Counted from the first letter of the stretch, positions 44,430-52,204 are shown. The stretch: 64,000 nucleotides of DNA from Pacificispira sp002696645 (GCF_048892425.1 NZ_JBLZHU010000007.1:62001-126000); one strand, 5' to 3'. The notes: generated by a model from the letters alone, not told the origin. Program-made: numbers and translations.

Positions 44430-45317
44430 TTAGCTCTGCTCTGTCTGTGAAATCAACTGAAGCACAGGTTGGTAATAGGGCGAAGACGGGTCGAGACGCC
44501 GGGCAAGGCGGTTCAGCTTCGCCAGACCCGCCGGGGTATCGCCGCTCTCAACCAGCGCCCGGCCCCAATAATAGTCGACCATCGGGTCAACAGGCACCGG
44601 CAACTGATTGAGGCGTTGGAACAGGGGCAGTGCCGCCACCCAATCGCCCTCCTTAACCAGCGCACTGATCCAGATGACCAGATTATCCCGCTCCATCGCC
44701 GCAGGCTTAAGCGTGCTGTCTTCAAAGGCGGCCAACTGCTCTGCATTGCTCGGCGCAACAGGGCCGATCCGTGCGATCCGCTTTTCAACTGCTGCATGCT
44801 GCCCCGTCAGAAAGGCGTCCGCAGGGGCCTGGACAAAAATATATCCCGGCAGTTGGTTGATCGACTTCACCTCCAAGAACACCTCTTCGCCGGGACGGAT
44901 GGTCAACTCAGCTTCTTGGCCTTGATAGGGGTAGGGGTTTTCAGCGCAATCCGACGCGGCCATAATCCAGTCGCAGGCCATGCCATAGGAAATCGCAATC
45001 GGATATGTGCCAGCCGCGATCGGAAAACTCGCCGCGCCATGGCTGAACGCCGCCGCAATATCGCCATTGATCCGAACCGCCGAGTCCACCGCACTGCCAA
45101 CGAACAGATCTTCGCGATAGACATGCAACAGACCATCCGTCGCCGGGTCGGCCGCATTCGCGGAGAACCGGCCCTCCTTTCCAGGCACAGGCCCGGCGGC
45201 GGTCTGGAAGGACGATTGAAGGGTTGCAGGAGGATCGGCAGCCGTTACGCATCCCGACAAGAACAGACCCGCTACGACCATGACAAAGTGAGGTCGCAGT
45301 TTAAGAAACCAAACCAT
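44430..45317 (-). CDS. Lipoprotein of unknown function
   Basis: A 295-residue lipoprotein with lipobox LSGC at Cys23. Residues 45-165 look like a beta-rich domain of the DUF2846 type (LLHVYREDLFVGSAVDSAVRING... GEEVFLEVKS), common in small bacterial lipoproteins. The C-terminal 100 residues are helical and TPR/Sel1-like (DWVAALPLFQRLNQ, YYWGRALVESGD). The start ATG has GAGG six bases upstream. It probably acts with the secreted Cys-rich protein encoded directly downstream. Confidence 0.7.
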   Translation of the reverse strand: MVWFLKLRPHFVMVVAGLFLSGCVTAADPPATLQSSFQTAAGPVPGKEGRFSANAADPATDGLLHVYREDLFVGSAVDSAVRINGDIAAAFSHGAASFPIAAGTYPIAISYGMACDWIMAASDCAENPYPYQGQEAELTIRPGEEVFLEVKSINQLPGYIFVQAPADAFLTGQHAAVEKRIARIGPVAPSNAEQLAAFEDSTLKPAAMERDNLVIWISALVKEGDWVAALPLFQRLNQLPVPVDPMVDYYWGRALVESGDTPAGLAKLNRLARRLDPSSPYYQPVLQLISQTEQS

Positions 45318-45668
45318 GTAAGCCTCATCCCTCGAACGCGCACTCTGACCAACGCACCTCTAAACCAAGGCAAAACCAGAACACTGCGCACGACCCAATT
45401 CTGGCGCCCGAGCCCCCTAAGGGCGACCCTCAATCGCCATTCCCAATGACAGAATAGGAGCACAAGCGCCTTCATTACTCAAGAAAGTCATCCAAATAAA
45501 TTGTGTCGCGAGGGCACTCCGCCCCGGTCGGATCCCCTGCCCCAGATCCCCTGCCCCAGATCCCCAGCCCCAGATACCCCGCACCAGACATGCTGCCCGC
45601 ATCCGCGATAACGCTTGAAGCCAAGGGACGGCGGTGATACACCCCCGCCACTCGCAAACCACCGCGAC
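45318..45668. other. Intergenic region with short tandem repeats
   Basis: This 351-base stretch between the lipoprotein start and tRNA-Val copy 2 should carry the leftward promoter of the lipoprotein operon and the promoter of the tRNA. I see no convincing gene. It holds four copies of a 14-base tandem repeat (listed separately). Open frames across it, in both directions, are explained by the repeat and by the tRNA sequence. Confidence 0.5.
45531..45586. repeat. Four tandem copies of a 14-base unit
   Basis: The unit GATCCCCTGCCCCA occurs perfectly twice (45531-45544, 45545-45558), then as GATCCCCAGCCCCA (45559-45572) and degenerates in a fourth copy (45573-45586). Because 14 is not a multiple of three, the array is unlikely to be coding. 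It lies about 80 bases before tRNA-Val copy 2. Confidence 0.9.
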
Positions 45669-45743
45669 GGGCGCGTAGCTCAGTGGGAGAGCACTGTGTT
45701 GACATCGCAGGGGTCGGAAGTTCAATCCTTCCCGCGCCCACCA
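45669..45743 (+). tRNA. tRNA-Val (GAC), copy 2
   Basis: Identical over all 75 bases to copy 1 at 42839, including the encoded CCA; the anticodon GAC is at 45701-45703. It is followed immediately by a strong hairpin terminator. It marks the left edge of the AT-rich three-gene module, and a degenerate copy of its 3' part lies at the right edge, so it is the likely insertion target. Confidence 0.97.
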
Positions 45744-45745
45744 TC

Positions 45746-45773
45746 AAAACCCCCAGGGAAACCTGGGGGTTTT
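45746..45773 (+). terminator. Rho-independent terminator of tRNA-Val copy 2
   Basis: AAAACCCCCAGG and CCTGGGGGTTTT form a perfect 12-base-pair stem around the loop GAAA, followed by a T-rich tail (GTTTTGG). It starts two bases after the tRNA CCA end and isolates the tRNA from the module promoter downstream. Confidence 0.9.
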
Positions 45774-46078
45774 GTTTTGGAGGGTGTTGTTGAAACACTG
45801 TATTTCGGTCAATGAGGTCAAACCAATCGACCCGAAGATGTCTTGTTGGCTTCTAGGATCATCGTAACACTTTTCCCAATTTCTGTTTCACGCCCTTTGG
45901 AAACGTAATATCAATCTTACGGGTTCGTATCGTTTGAATGTACCCGCATAAGACAATATAATCATGCACGTTACTTCTAGATCGCTTGCCGATCTGGATA
46001 ATGAGCTTGCTAAGTTGGAATGTTGGCCAACTTATAGCTTAGGTAAGGTTAATTCTTATGAGCTAAAGGGTTTGAGCC
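45774..46078. other. Leader region of the AT-rich module
   Basis: Base composition drops sharply here. The region holds a good sigma70-like promoter (listed separately) and then about 110 bases of predicted untranslated leader before the first gene. A 40-codon open frame starts at 45964, but it begins five or six bases upstream of the predicted transcription start and has no ribosome site, so I do not call it a gene. No integrase fragment was found. Confidence 0.5.
45934..45962 (+). promoter_or_regulatory. Sigma70-like promoter of the three-gene module
   Basis: TTGAAT (45934-45939) and TATAAT (45957-45962) are separated by exactly 17 bases; the -10 box is a perfect consensus and the -35 box matches four of six. 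Transcription would begin near 45969 and read through the three genes at 46079-47714. No repeat-type operator overlaps it. Confidence 0.65.
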
Positions 46079-46768
46079 ATGTCTGATGTCGACGTCCAAA
46101 TTACCAAGAAGCACGCAAATGATTTAGCACGCATAGTAGCAATGGGTGTTGATAAGGCTCATGAGTTTAAAAATGCGGTAGGAGCAGCGAAGCCAGGAAT
46201 TGTTCGTCTGTCTGCACTCCGTAAAATCGCAAACGATATCTACGGAGACGAGGTCGCAGCGATTTTCGTTAGGCACCTAGTTGGTTTGGCCGGTCTTAAG
46301 GACCGGAAAGGTGTTTCGTCTCATGACACCGTGCGTGCTATTGGAGACGCCCTCGCTGCCCACGATCTGGAGAAAGTGTACTCAAGCGACGATTGGGAAA
46401 AGGTCGCCCCTATATTTGTCGAGCTTTTGAATTCAGAGGCTGTAAGAATAGCCCTGAAATCGATGAACTTGAGCTACGAGTATTCTGAGTTGTATATTGA
46501 CGGCAAGGTACTAACTGATGTAAGGCCTGTGTTTAATGGTGATCGAAACGAAGTAGCTGGTTCAATCATTGTGTTTAAGCTTCTTATGGACGTATCCAGA
46601 AAGGGTGTAGACGAGAAATTTGATATAACAATGGATTTGAAAGATATAGAGAACCTAAAAGAATCATGTACAATAGCGTTGGAAAAAGCTGAAAAACTGA
46701 AGGGTTTAATGATAACCAGCTGCAACGTTGACTGTTTCATACTTGGGGAGGAAGACATTGGGCTCTGA
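46079..46768 (+). CDS. Module gene A: soluble protein of unknown function
   Basis: A 229-residue cytosolic protein I cannot name. The N-terminal half is helical and Lys/Ala-rich. The C-terminal half, from about residue 125, has a pattern (LNLSYEYSELYIDGKVLTDVRPVFNGD... GSIIVFKLLM... DLKDIENLKESCTIALEKA) that resembles a widespread bacterial domain without known role. No nuclease, kinase or HTH motif is clear. The ATG has AAAGGG eight bases upstream. The gene is AT-rich with codons unlike its neighbours. It is first in a three-gene transcript and overlaps gene B by 11 bases. Confidence 0.7.
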   Translation: MSDVDVQITKKHANDLARIVAMGVDKAHEFKNAVGAAKPGIVRLSALRKIANDIYGDEVAAIFVRHLVGLAGLKDRKGVSSHDTVRAIGDALAAHDLEKVYSSDDWEKVAPIFVELLNSEAVRIALKSMNLSYEYSELYIDGKVLTDVRPVFNGDRNEVAGSIIVFKLLMDVSRKGVDEKFDITMDLKDIENLKESCTIALEKAEKLKGLMITSCNVDCFILGEEDIGL

Positions 46769-47219
46769 TTATGCAGTTGGGAGTGGGGACGAACTGTACA
46801 AGTTATTTGATAGAGATGATAACAGTCACACGGCAATTAAAGGTAGATCATCCCGCAATGGTCGCAGTAATAATCGAGATGCGTATGGGCAAGTAATCAG
46901 CTTAATGGAGAGAAAAGCTCGAGCGACCGCAGAACATAAAGTAGAACACGATCGAGCAGCAAAAGACAAAAAAAATTCTATGCAAGTTGACCAGGAATGT
47001 GATTATGAACCTTTTGTGAGTGTCTTGAAAGAGCAATTTGTTTACTTAATGCCTTTGTTGACCTTCCTATTCGCAATGGTTTCGTCTGCTGTTGCGTCAA
47101 AACTTCTTGACTCAGGCTATTTAGGGTATTCGATTGCAGCAGGTTTCTTTGCAGTTGGATTGTTAATTGTCTCAATACTAAGCTTCATTGTCGAGACCAG
47201 ATTGCGGCTTTTAAGATAG
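46758..47219 (+). CDS. Module gene B: protein with two C-terminal membrane helices
   Basis: A 153-residue protein of unknown function. Residues 1-90 are cytosolic and highly charged (RSSRNGRSNN, MERKARATAEHKVEHDRAAKDKK), probably helical; residues about 93-117 and 121-145 form a transmembrane hairpin. The frame is open to 46728, but TTG 46758 is preferred because GGGGAGGAAG lies just upstream within the end of gene A. The 11-base overlap suggests translational coupling, so A and B are probably made in fixed ratio. The cytosolic-sensor-plus-hairpin layout recalls small membrane effectors, but this is analogy only. Confidence 0.62.
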   Translation: MGSDYAVGSGDELYKLFDRDDNSHTAIKGRSSRNGRSNNRDAYGQVISLMERKARATAEHKVEHDRAAKDKKNSMQVDQECDYEPFVSVLKEQFVYLMPLLTFLFAMVSSAVASKLLDSGYLGYSIAAGFFAVGLLIVSILSFIVETRLRLLR

Positions 47220-47228
47220 GGCATTTCA

Positions 47229-47714
47229 ATGAGTGGTCCAGCTAAGTTGTTTTTCGGCTCAGCACTGATGTTCTTACTATTGCTGGTTGGGCAGGTCATT
47301 GCAGTCTCATTTTTCCCCCAGCGTTATGTAAGTCTCGTCGATACCATTCCGGTAAAAGCTTTGGTATTGTGCATGATATGTATCAGCAGTTTTTGTATCT
47401 GCGCTCTGATGATCTGGTACTTTCATCTTCCATCAGTAGGAAGAAACATAATTGGCTGGCAGCGTGTTTGTGGAATTGTTTGTTTTGGTGGTGCGTCCGC
47501 TAACATGGGTATCTTCACTATCGAACGACTGGTAGTGACGCTTGACGAAAAAAGCGCAATTGACTTGAGTTTTGCGGACGCTGTAGGCCCCTCGGCTGCG
47601 CTAGTGGTCGCTGGTCTAATCCTTGGTGTCTTGTTGTCATTTGTTCACATGCGGGCCCGTCAATGGGAAATGCTTAATGGTCTAGGCTACCATGGGCATG
47701 ACACTGGGAGTTAG
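47229..47714 (+). CDS. Module gene C: four-helix membrane protein
   Basis: A 161-residue integral membrane protein with four predicted helices (about 6-29, 42-65, 75-98, 121-145) and a hydrophilic C-terminus ending in HGHDTGS. There is no signal peptide cleavage site and no transporter signature. Several cysteines lie in helices 2 and 3 (LCMICISSFCIC, RVCGIVCFG). It starts nine bases after gene B with AGGG upstream, and a hairpin terminator follows its stop. I do not recognise the family. Confidence 0.65.
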   Translation: MSGPAKLFFGSALMFLLLLVGQVIAVSFFPQRYVSLVDTIPVKALVLCMICISSFCICALMIWYFHLPSVGRNIIGWQRVCGIVCFGGASANMGIFTIERLVVTLDEKSAIDLSFADAVGPSAALVVAGLILGVLLSFVHMRARQWEMLNGLGYHGHDTGS

Positions 47715-47725
47715 TTGTGTCTTGT

Positions 47726-47752
47726 CTGTGTCCTACTTACACAGTCTTTTTT
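47726..47752 (+). terminator. Terminator of the three-gene module
   Basis: CTGTGT and ACACAG form a six-base-pair stem around a seven-base loop, followed by TCTTTTTTT. It lies 12 bases after the stop of module gene C and ends the transcript started at the 45.93-45.96 kb promoter. Confidence 0.65.
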
Positions 47753-47820
47753 TAATTTTGACTACAACCGCTAACCTGTAAAAAGCTAGAAATAGCAGAT
47801 ACCTACCCTCGTTAGATTCA

Positions 47821-47862
47821 TTGACATCTCATACATCGCAAGTCCAATCCCTCCCCCCCCAA
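47821..47862 (+). other. Degenerate copy of the tRNA-Val 3' part (possible attachment site remnant)
   Basis: Without any gap, 31 of 42 bases match the segment from the anticodon loop to the discriminator base of tRNA-Val(GAC) at 45699-45740. The match begins with the identical TTGACATC and includes AAGTCCAATCC against AAGTTCAATCC of the T loop. It cannot fold into a working tRNA because the 5' half is missing and the T stem is broken. It marks the right end of the AT-rich module, as expected of an old attR. Confidence 0.5.
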
Positions 47863-47950
47863 TTCACCCCAAAATCCAAGCATGGCTCTTTCCCCGTTCC
47901 GCGATTAGTATCGCGCCGTATCATCCGTGCCTTTTGGGGAGCCATCGCAC

Positions 47951-48697
47951 ATGCCTATCATCTCGTTTCCACATGATCTGTCTGACCTACCGGTATTGCC
48001 GGAGATTCCGGCCTCTGTCATTGCCTCCGGCGCGCCGGTCCATCGGGGGGTGGATTTGTTGGAGGTGCCAGCACTGGGGCTGACCGCAGGGATTTGGGCG
48101 TGTACGGCCTGGACGGCGCAGATGGGGCCCTATTCGGTGGATGAGTTTATGATCGTGCTGGAAGGGGCGGTGACGATCCGCCTTGAGTCGGGGGCGGAGA
48201 TTACGGTGTCGGCGGGGCAGAGTTTCTTCCTGCCCAAGGGGCTGGTCTGTGCCTGGCATCAGACGGGGAACATCAAGAAGGTCTATGTGATCTTTGAACA
48301 GGGCGCAGCCGGGACCCTTGAGGGGGTGGACCATGACGGATCGGGACTGGTGATTGATCCCGCCCTGCCGCTGGCGCCCTCTGTTGGGCCGGGGGCGGAT
48401 ATCCTGATCGGGGCGGCCCCCGAACAACAAGCTGTTGAGGTCTATGAGGATGCGACCGGGCAATTCAGCGTCGGCCTGTGGCAGTCCACGCCCTATAACC
48501 GCAAGCCGGTGCGGTTTGAGCGGTATGAGCTGATGCATCTGCTGTCTGGATCGGTCACCCTGACGGAGACTGGACAGAAACCCCGGACCTTCACGGCGGG
48601 CGAGACCTTCCTGGTGCCGCTGGGGGCGGAGGTTGACTGGGTCAGCACAGAAGATGTGCGCAAGATTTACTGTTCGGTCACGCCGGCGGCTGGGTGA
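47951..48697 (+). CDS. Bicupin protein
   Basis: A 248-residue protein with two cupin barrels, residues about 35-120 and 160-245. Each holds the cupin 1/2 pattern, for example YSVDEFMIVLEGAVTIRLESG with SAGQSFFLPKG, and ERYELMHLLSGSVTLTETG with TAGETFLVPLG. Both have Glu in the metal-binding position but few of the usual histidines, like the cupin_3 (ureidoglycine-type) branch. The frame opens eight codons earlier; ATG 47951 has GGGGAG nine bases upstream. The stop directly abuts the mtgA start, so the two are co-translated. Confidence 0.82.
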   Translation: MPIISFPHDLSDLPVLPEIPASVIASGAPVHRGVDLLEVPALGLTAGIWACTAWTAQMGPYSVDEFMIVLEGAVTIRLESGAEITVSAGQSFFLPKGLVCAWHQTGNIKKVYVIFEQGAAGTLEGVDHDGSGLVIDPALPLAPSVGPGADILIGAAPEQQAVEVYEDATGQFSVGLWQSTPYNRKPVRFERYELMHLLSGSVTLTETGQKPRTFTAGETFLVPLGAEVDWVSTEDVRKIYCSVTPAAG

Positions 48698-49363
48698 ATG
48701 CGCGTCACCCGTCGCAAAGTGCTGATCGGCATTCCCGCGGTCCTGATCGGGCTGCCGGTGCTGCTGATCCTGATCTATGGCGTGGTGCCGGTGCCGGTCA
48801 CGCCACTGATGCTGATGCGCGACGCGCCGATGGATAAGGACTGGGTGTCTATTGAGGAGATCGCGCCTGCCCTGCAGTGGGCGGTGATCGTGTCAGAGGA
48901 TCAGCGGTTCTGCACCCATCGGGGCATAGACTGGACGGAAATGTCCAAGGTGCTGGACGAATTACAGGAAACCGGTGCGGCCAGCCGAGGGGCCAGCACG
49001 ATCACCATGCAGGTGGTGAAAAACCTGTATCTGTGGCCCGCCCGCAGCCGCATTCGCAAAGTGATCGAAATCCCCATGGCCGTGATGATGGATTTCCTGC
49101 TCAGCAAGCGGCGCATTCTGGAACTGTATCTGAATATCGCGGAATGGGGCGATGGGATTTATGGGGCGGAAGCGGCGGCCAGGCGGCATTTCAATGTCAG
49201 CGCCAAGGACCTGACCCGGAACCAGGCGGCGCGGCTGGTGGCTGTCCTGCCCAACCCGCTGGAGCGGAACCCGGCCAATCCCGATGCGGCGACACAGGCG
49301 CGGGCGGACAAGATTGCAGGCGACCTGTACCGCGCACCGGCGGAATTGTGGGGGTGCCTATAA
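48698..49363 (+). CDS. mtgA: Monofunctional biosynthetic peptidoglycan transglycosylase
   Basis: Polymerises lipid II into glycan strands at the inner membrane. The 221-residue protein has one N-terminal membrane anchor (about 8-30) and a GT51 domain: Glu67 in SEDQRFCTHRGID, the RGASTITMQVVKNLYLW block, and RRILELYLNIAEWGDGIYG. No transpeptidase domain is attached. Its ATG follows the bicupin stop without a gap. Three short palindromic repeats begin right after its stop. Confidence 0.94.
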   Translation: MRVTRRKVLIGIPAVLIGLPVLLILIYGVVPVPVTPLMLMRDAPMDKDWVSIEEIAPALQWAVIVSEDQRFCTHRGIDWTEMSKVLDELQETGAASRGASTITMQVVKNLYLWPARSRIRKVIEIPMAVMMDFLLSKRRILELYLNIAEWGDGIYGAEAAARRHFNVSAKDLTRNQAARLVAVLPNPLERNPANPDAATQARADKIAGDLYRAPAELWGCL

Positions 49364-49364
49364 G

Positions 49365-49475
49365 CATCATCCGGCCGGATGAGCTTTATAAATACTCCCT
49401 GCATCATGCGACCGGATGAGCTTAACGAATAATCCCACCATCATGCGACCGCATGAGCTTAAATACATTTGAAAC
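49365..49475. repeat. Three tandem 37-base units with a palindromic core
   Basis: CATCATSCGRCCGSATGAGCTT-type cores start at 49365, 49402 and 49439, exactly 37 bases apart, with variable spacers between them. Each core is a near-palindrome (CATGCG..CGCATG in the third). Related cores occur in reverse orientation at 63.56-63.62 kb. They lie between mtgA and the histidine phosphatase gene and look like REP/PU-type elements. Confidence 0.8.
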
Positions 49476-49480
49476 ACGCT

Positions 49481-50086
49481 CTATCGAGTCTGGATCGTGC
49501 CGATCTGAACCACATCCCCTGACTCTTCAACGCGCAGAAATATCAACTCTCCCGATTGCGGATAATGGCCGGTCAGGGCGGTGATGTTTACCTGATGCGT
49601 CACCAGAACCGTCGGCTGGGTCAGCGGTGCCTCGCGCAGCCATTCGCGCAAAGCCTGGGTTTGAGGCCCCTGCATCCCCCTGTTCTGAAAGAAGGAATTC
49701 AGCGCCGTCATTTCCTGCACCGCCCCCAAGGACAGGCCCCGTGCGGTTTCCAGACAGCGGCACCATTGGCTGGAATAAACCTGTGCTGATTGGATGCCAT
49801 TGTCCCGAAACAGGGTGCCGATGCGGTCTGACTGCTGATGGCCTTCCTGGGACAGCACCCGTTGTGTGCTGCAATCATTCACATCGAAAGTGTCCGGATC
49901 ACCGGTACCAGGCGCAATCGCATGGCGGATCAGCACTACATGCCCGCCCGATTGCAGGGACTGCCACAGATTCTGAGTATCCGATGCATAAGTCGGTGGT
50001 GCCAGCATCAAGGCACCCAGCAGCACAGCGGCCACAGCGGTGACGATGGTCGAGCGGTAAAACCCGACACTGGAAAAATCAGACAT
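49481..50086 (-). CDS. Exported histidine phosphatase family protein
   Basis: A 201-residue phosphoglycerate mutase-like phosphatase with a signal peptide (cleavage near PTYASD), hence periplasmic. The catalytic RHA motif is in HVVLIRHAIAPGTGDP; the second conserved histidine is in VLVTHQVNITALTG. Two cysteines in NDCSTQ and WCRCLET may form a disulfide. It resembles the branch named lipopolysaccharide core heptose(II)-phosphate phosphatase/AIS-like. ATG 50086 has AAAGGGA upstream. Confidence 0.85.
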   Translation of the reverse strand: MSDFSSVGFYRSTIVTAVAAVLLGALMLAPPTYASDTQNLWQSLQSGGHVVLIRHAIAPGTGDPDTFDVNDCSTQRVLSQEGHQQSDRIGTLFRDNGIQSAQVYSSQWCRCLETARGLSLGAVQEMTALNSFFQNRGMQGPQTQALREWLREAPLTQPTVLVTHQVNITALTGHYPQSGELIFLRVEESGDVVQIGTIQTR

Positions 50087-50199
50087 ACAAATCCCTTTCA
50101 CACGGCAAGCCAGAATAACGACCCTTCTTTCATGCTACGTCGGGGACGGTTATTCAGATTGCATCCTTTTGCAGGGATGGCGCGATCTGTCAGGTCAGA

Positions 50200-51861
50200 T
50201 CAGGTGACAATGCGACTGGGGGGGATGGTTAGGGTCACGCGAGTCCATTGGCCGACAACACTGTCGATATTCAGGCTGCCGCCATGCACTTCCATCAGTT
50301 TCTTGGCAATCGGAAGGCCCAGGCCCGCCCCTTCAAAAGTCACCTCTGCGGTGGGGCGTATCTGAATAAAGGGTTCCAGAATACGCTCCAGATCCTCTGA
50401 TGGAATTCCGGGGCCGTGATCCAGAACGCAAAACGCGACACCGCCCTGTTCCGGGACATGGGCTGTGATTGAAATTGTCGTGTTCGGATGGGTGTATTTT
50501 ATCGCATTCTGAATCGTATTCACCAGCACCTGACGCATCAAACGGGCATCTACGGAGATATTCGGCAATGCCTCTGGCACTGTCACCTCCAGCTTCACCG
50601 CCTTTTTATCCATAGGGTCAGAGATCAGACGCAGGGCCGACTTAACCAGATAATCTGGCGCGATCACCGTTTCATTCAATTCCAAATCCCCCGATTCAAT
50701 TCGGGTGATGTCCAGAATATCACTCAACACCTCCATCAGATGGTTGGATGAGTTATAGATATCCATGGCATAGGCCTTGTAGCGCTCGTTCCCAATCTTG
50801 CCCATCAGTTCATGGGACATGATCTCAGAAAACCCGATGATCGCGTTCAAAGGGGTCCGCAATTCGTGGCTCATATTGGCCAGGAACAAGCTTTTTGCCC
50901 GATTGGCCTGTTCAGCCTGCATGCGCGCCCATTCCGCATCATTGCGCGACAATTCCAGTTCCTGTGCCGATTCAACCATCGCAACTTCAAACCGGACCGT
51001 GCCCAGAATGACGGCACATCCAATGCAAAACACAAAAATGGATGCCGCCACGATATACCAGACTTTTGAAGAAACCCGCGGCCAACCGCCCTTTGGGGCG
51101 GCAATGATTACCCATTTTCCGCCAGGCACGTAGACATCCACATCAATGGGCGCTTTTGGCATACCCTCCATGGTTCCCCAGAATGGAGGACCCGACATTC
51201 CTTTCGCATCACTGCCGACCAAGGCGATATCATAGATTTGTGAGTAACTGGATATCTGGATGGCTTCCAGAAAGCGTTGATAATCAATAACCAGCGAGGC
51301 TATTCCCCAAAGGTCCGGCTTCCCTTGACTATTGTCGCGATAGATCGGATAGCGCGTGATCAATCCCATTCCGCCTTGCGCAAGTTCCAAAGGGCCCGCC
51401 AGCGTTATCTTATTCTGTTCGATGCTGTGCTGAACAGTCGGCCATTGGATTCTATCTTTCCGATAATCCAACCCCAGGGCCGCTTCATTACCCGCGGTCG
51501 GATAAATATGCGAAACAACCAGGTCTTTAGCCAAAGCTATATTGCGTATCAGCCCTTCATCTTTGCCGATTAAGAAACTCGCTACGCTGGAAAAACTGTC
51601 TTGAGAAACATCCGGGCTGTCAACGACATAGCCCACGAGCCCTTGTACACGCTGTGTGTTGTTATTCAGCACACCTTCAATAGAAATCCTTAGGCTGCCC
51701 ATTTCTTTCTGCGCCTCGACACGCATCTGCAACAGCGCGTCCTGAAGGATCATACGCTCAACAAGGACGCCCAGTGCCGAACAAATGATCAGCAACAACG
51801 CGAACCGGACGGCGGCTTTCCGCAATATCAGAACGTGTTGTGATTTACCTGCTTCTGACAC
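50200..51861 (-). CDS. CHASE-domain sensor histidine kinase, orphan
   Basis: A 553-residue membrane histidine kinase. TM1 is at about 15-35, a periplasmic CHASE domain spans about 60-250 (NIALAKDLVVSHIYPT, LAGPLELAQGGMGLITRYPIY), TM2 about 268-290, then a short coiled coil, HisKA with the phospho-acceptor His332 (NMSHELRTPLNAIIGFSE) and a HATPase with HGPGIP and GAGLGLPIAKKLM. The ligand is unknown; CHASE domains bind small molecules. GTG 51861 with GGAG seven bases upstream is preferred over GTG 51879. No response regulator is nearby. Confidence 0.9.
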   Translation of the reverse strand: MSEAGKSQHVLILRKAAVRFALLLIICSALGVLVERMILQDALLQMRVEAQKEMGSLRISIEGVLNNNTQRVQGLVGYVVDSPDVSQDSFSSVASFLIGKDEGLIRNIALAKDLVVSHIYPTAGNEAALGLDYRKDRIQWPTVQHSIEQNKITLAGPLELAQGGMGLITRYPIYRDNSQGKPDLWGIASLVIDYQRFLEAIQISSYSQIYDIALVGSDAKGMSGPPFWGTMEGMPKAPIDVDVYVPGGKWVIIAAPKGGWPRVSSKVWYIVAASIFVFCIGCAVILGTVRFEVAMVESAQELELSRNDAEWARMQAEQANRAKSLFLANMSHELRTPLNAIIGFSEIMSHELMGKIGNERYKAYAMDIYNSSNHLMEVLSDILDITRIESGDLELNETVIAPDYLVKSALRLISDPMDKKAVKLEVTVPEALPNISVDARLMRQVLVNTIQNAIKYTHPNTTISITAHVPEQGGVAFCVLDHGPGIPSEDLERILEPFIQIRPTAEVTFEGAGLGLPIAKKLMEVHGGSLNIDSVVGQWTRVTLTIPPSRIVT

Positions 51862-52204
51862 CAGAATTCTCCAATTCACATCCAGACAATCGCTCTGAAC
51901 GCCGTTTCAATTGCGGTTCTGACGCACCCGCCTTACCGCCATACAAATCTCCCAACAGCCAGTACTTGGCCTGAGATTCCCCTTTGGTTTCCCACTATAG
52001 CCAGTTTGGCGCCTTATGGTATTTTGATTTCCGGCACCAAGGTTTTTTCGTCTTATGGCTGAATTACAATTCACAGGTGCGTTAGGGTGGCAGGCCGATC
52101 TAAATCCATAGTCGCATCGCCAGGGGGCATGGCCCTACCTGCTGAACTTTGCTAAGACAAGTCCAGAAATCACATCCATCGATCCAAAACCGGAGGAATC
52201 CTTT
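51862..52204. other. Divergent intergenic region
   Basis: A 343-base gap between the CHASE kinase start (leftward) and the thioesterase start (rightward). It must contain both promoters. I saw no clear -35/-10 pair, only a minor GGGGGCATGGCCC hairpin near 52120 and an 18-codon open frame at 52055 that is too short to support. Confidence 0.4.

Noticed and set aside
45964..46086. 40-codon open frame (MHVTSRSLADLDN...) just before module gene A
   Set aside because: It overlaps gene A by eight bases, but its ATG lies about at or before the predicted transcription start and has no ribosome site; I keep it out of the gene list.
49365..49475. The 37-base repeats as a small CRISPR array
   Set aside because: Spacers are only about 15 bases, the repeats are palindromic and divergent, and no cas gene is present.
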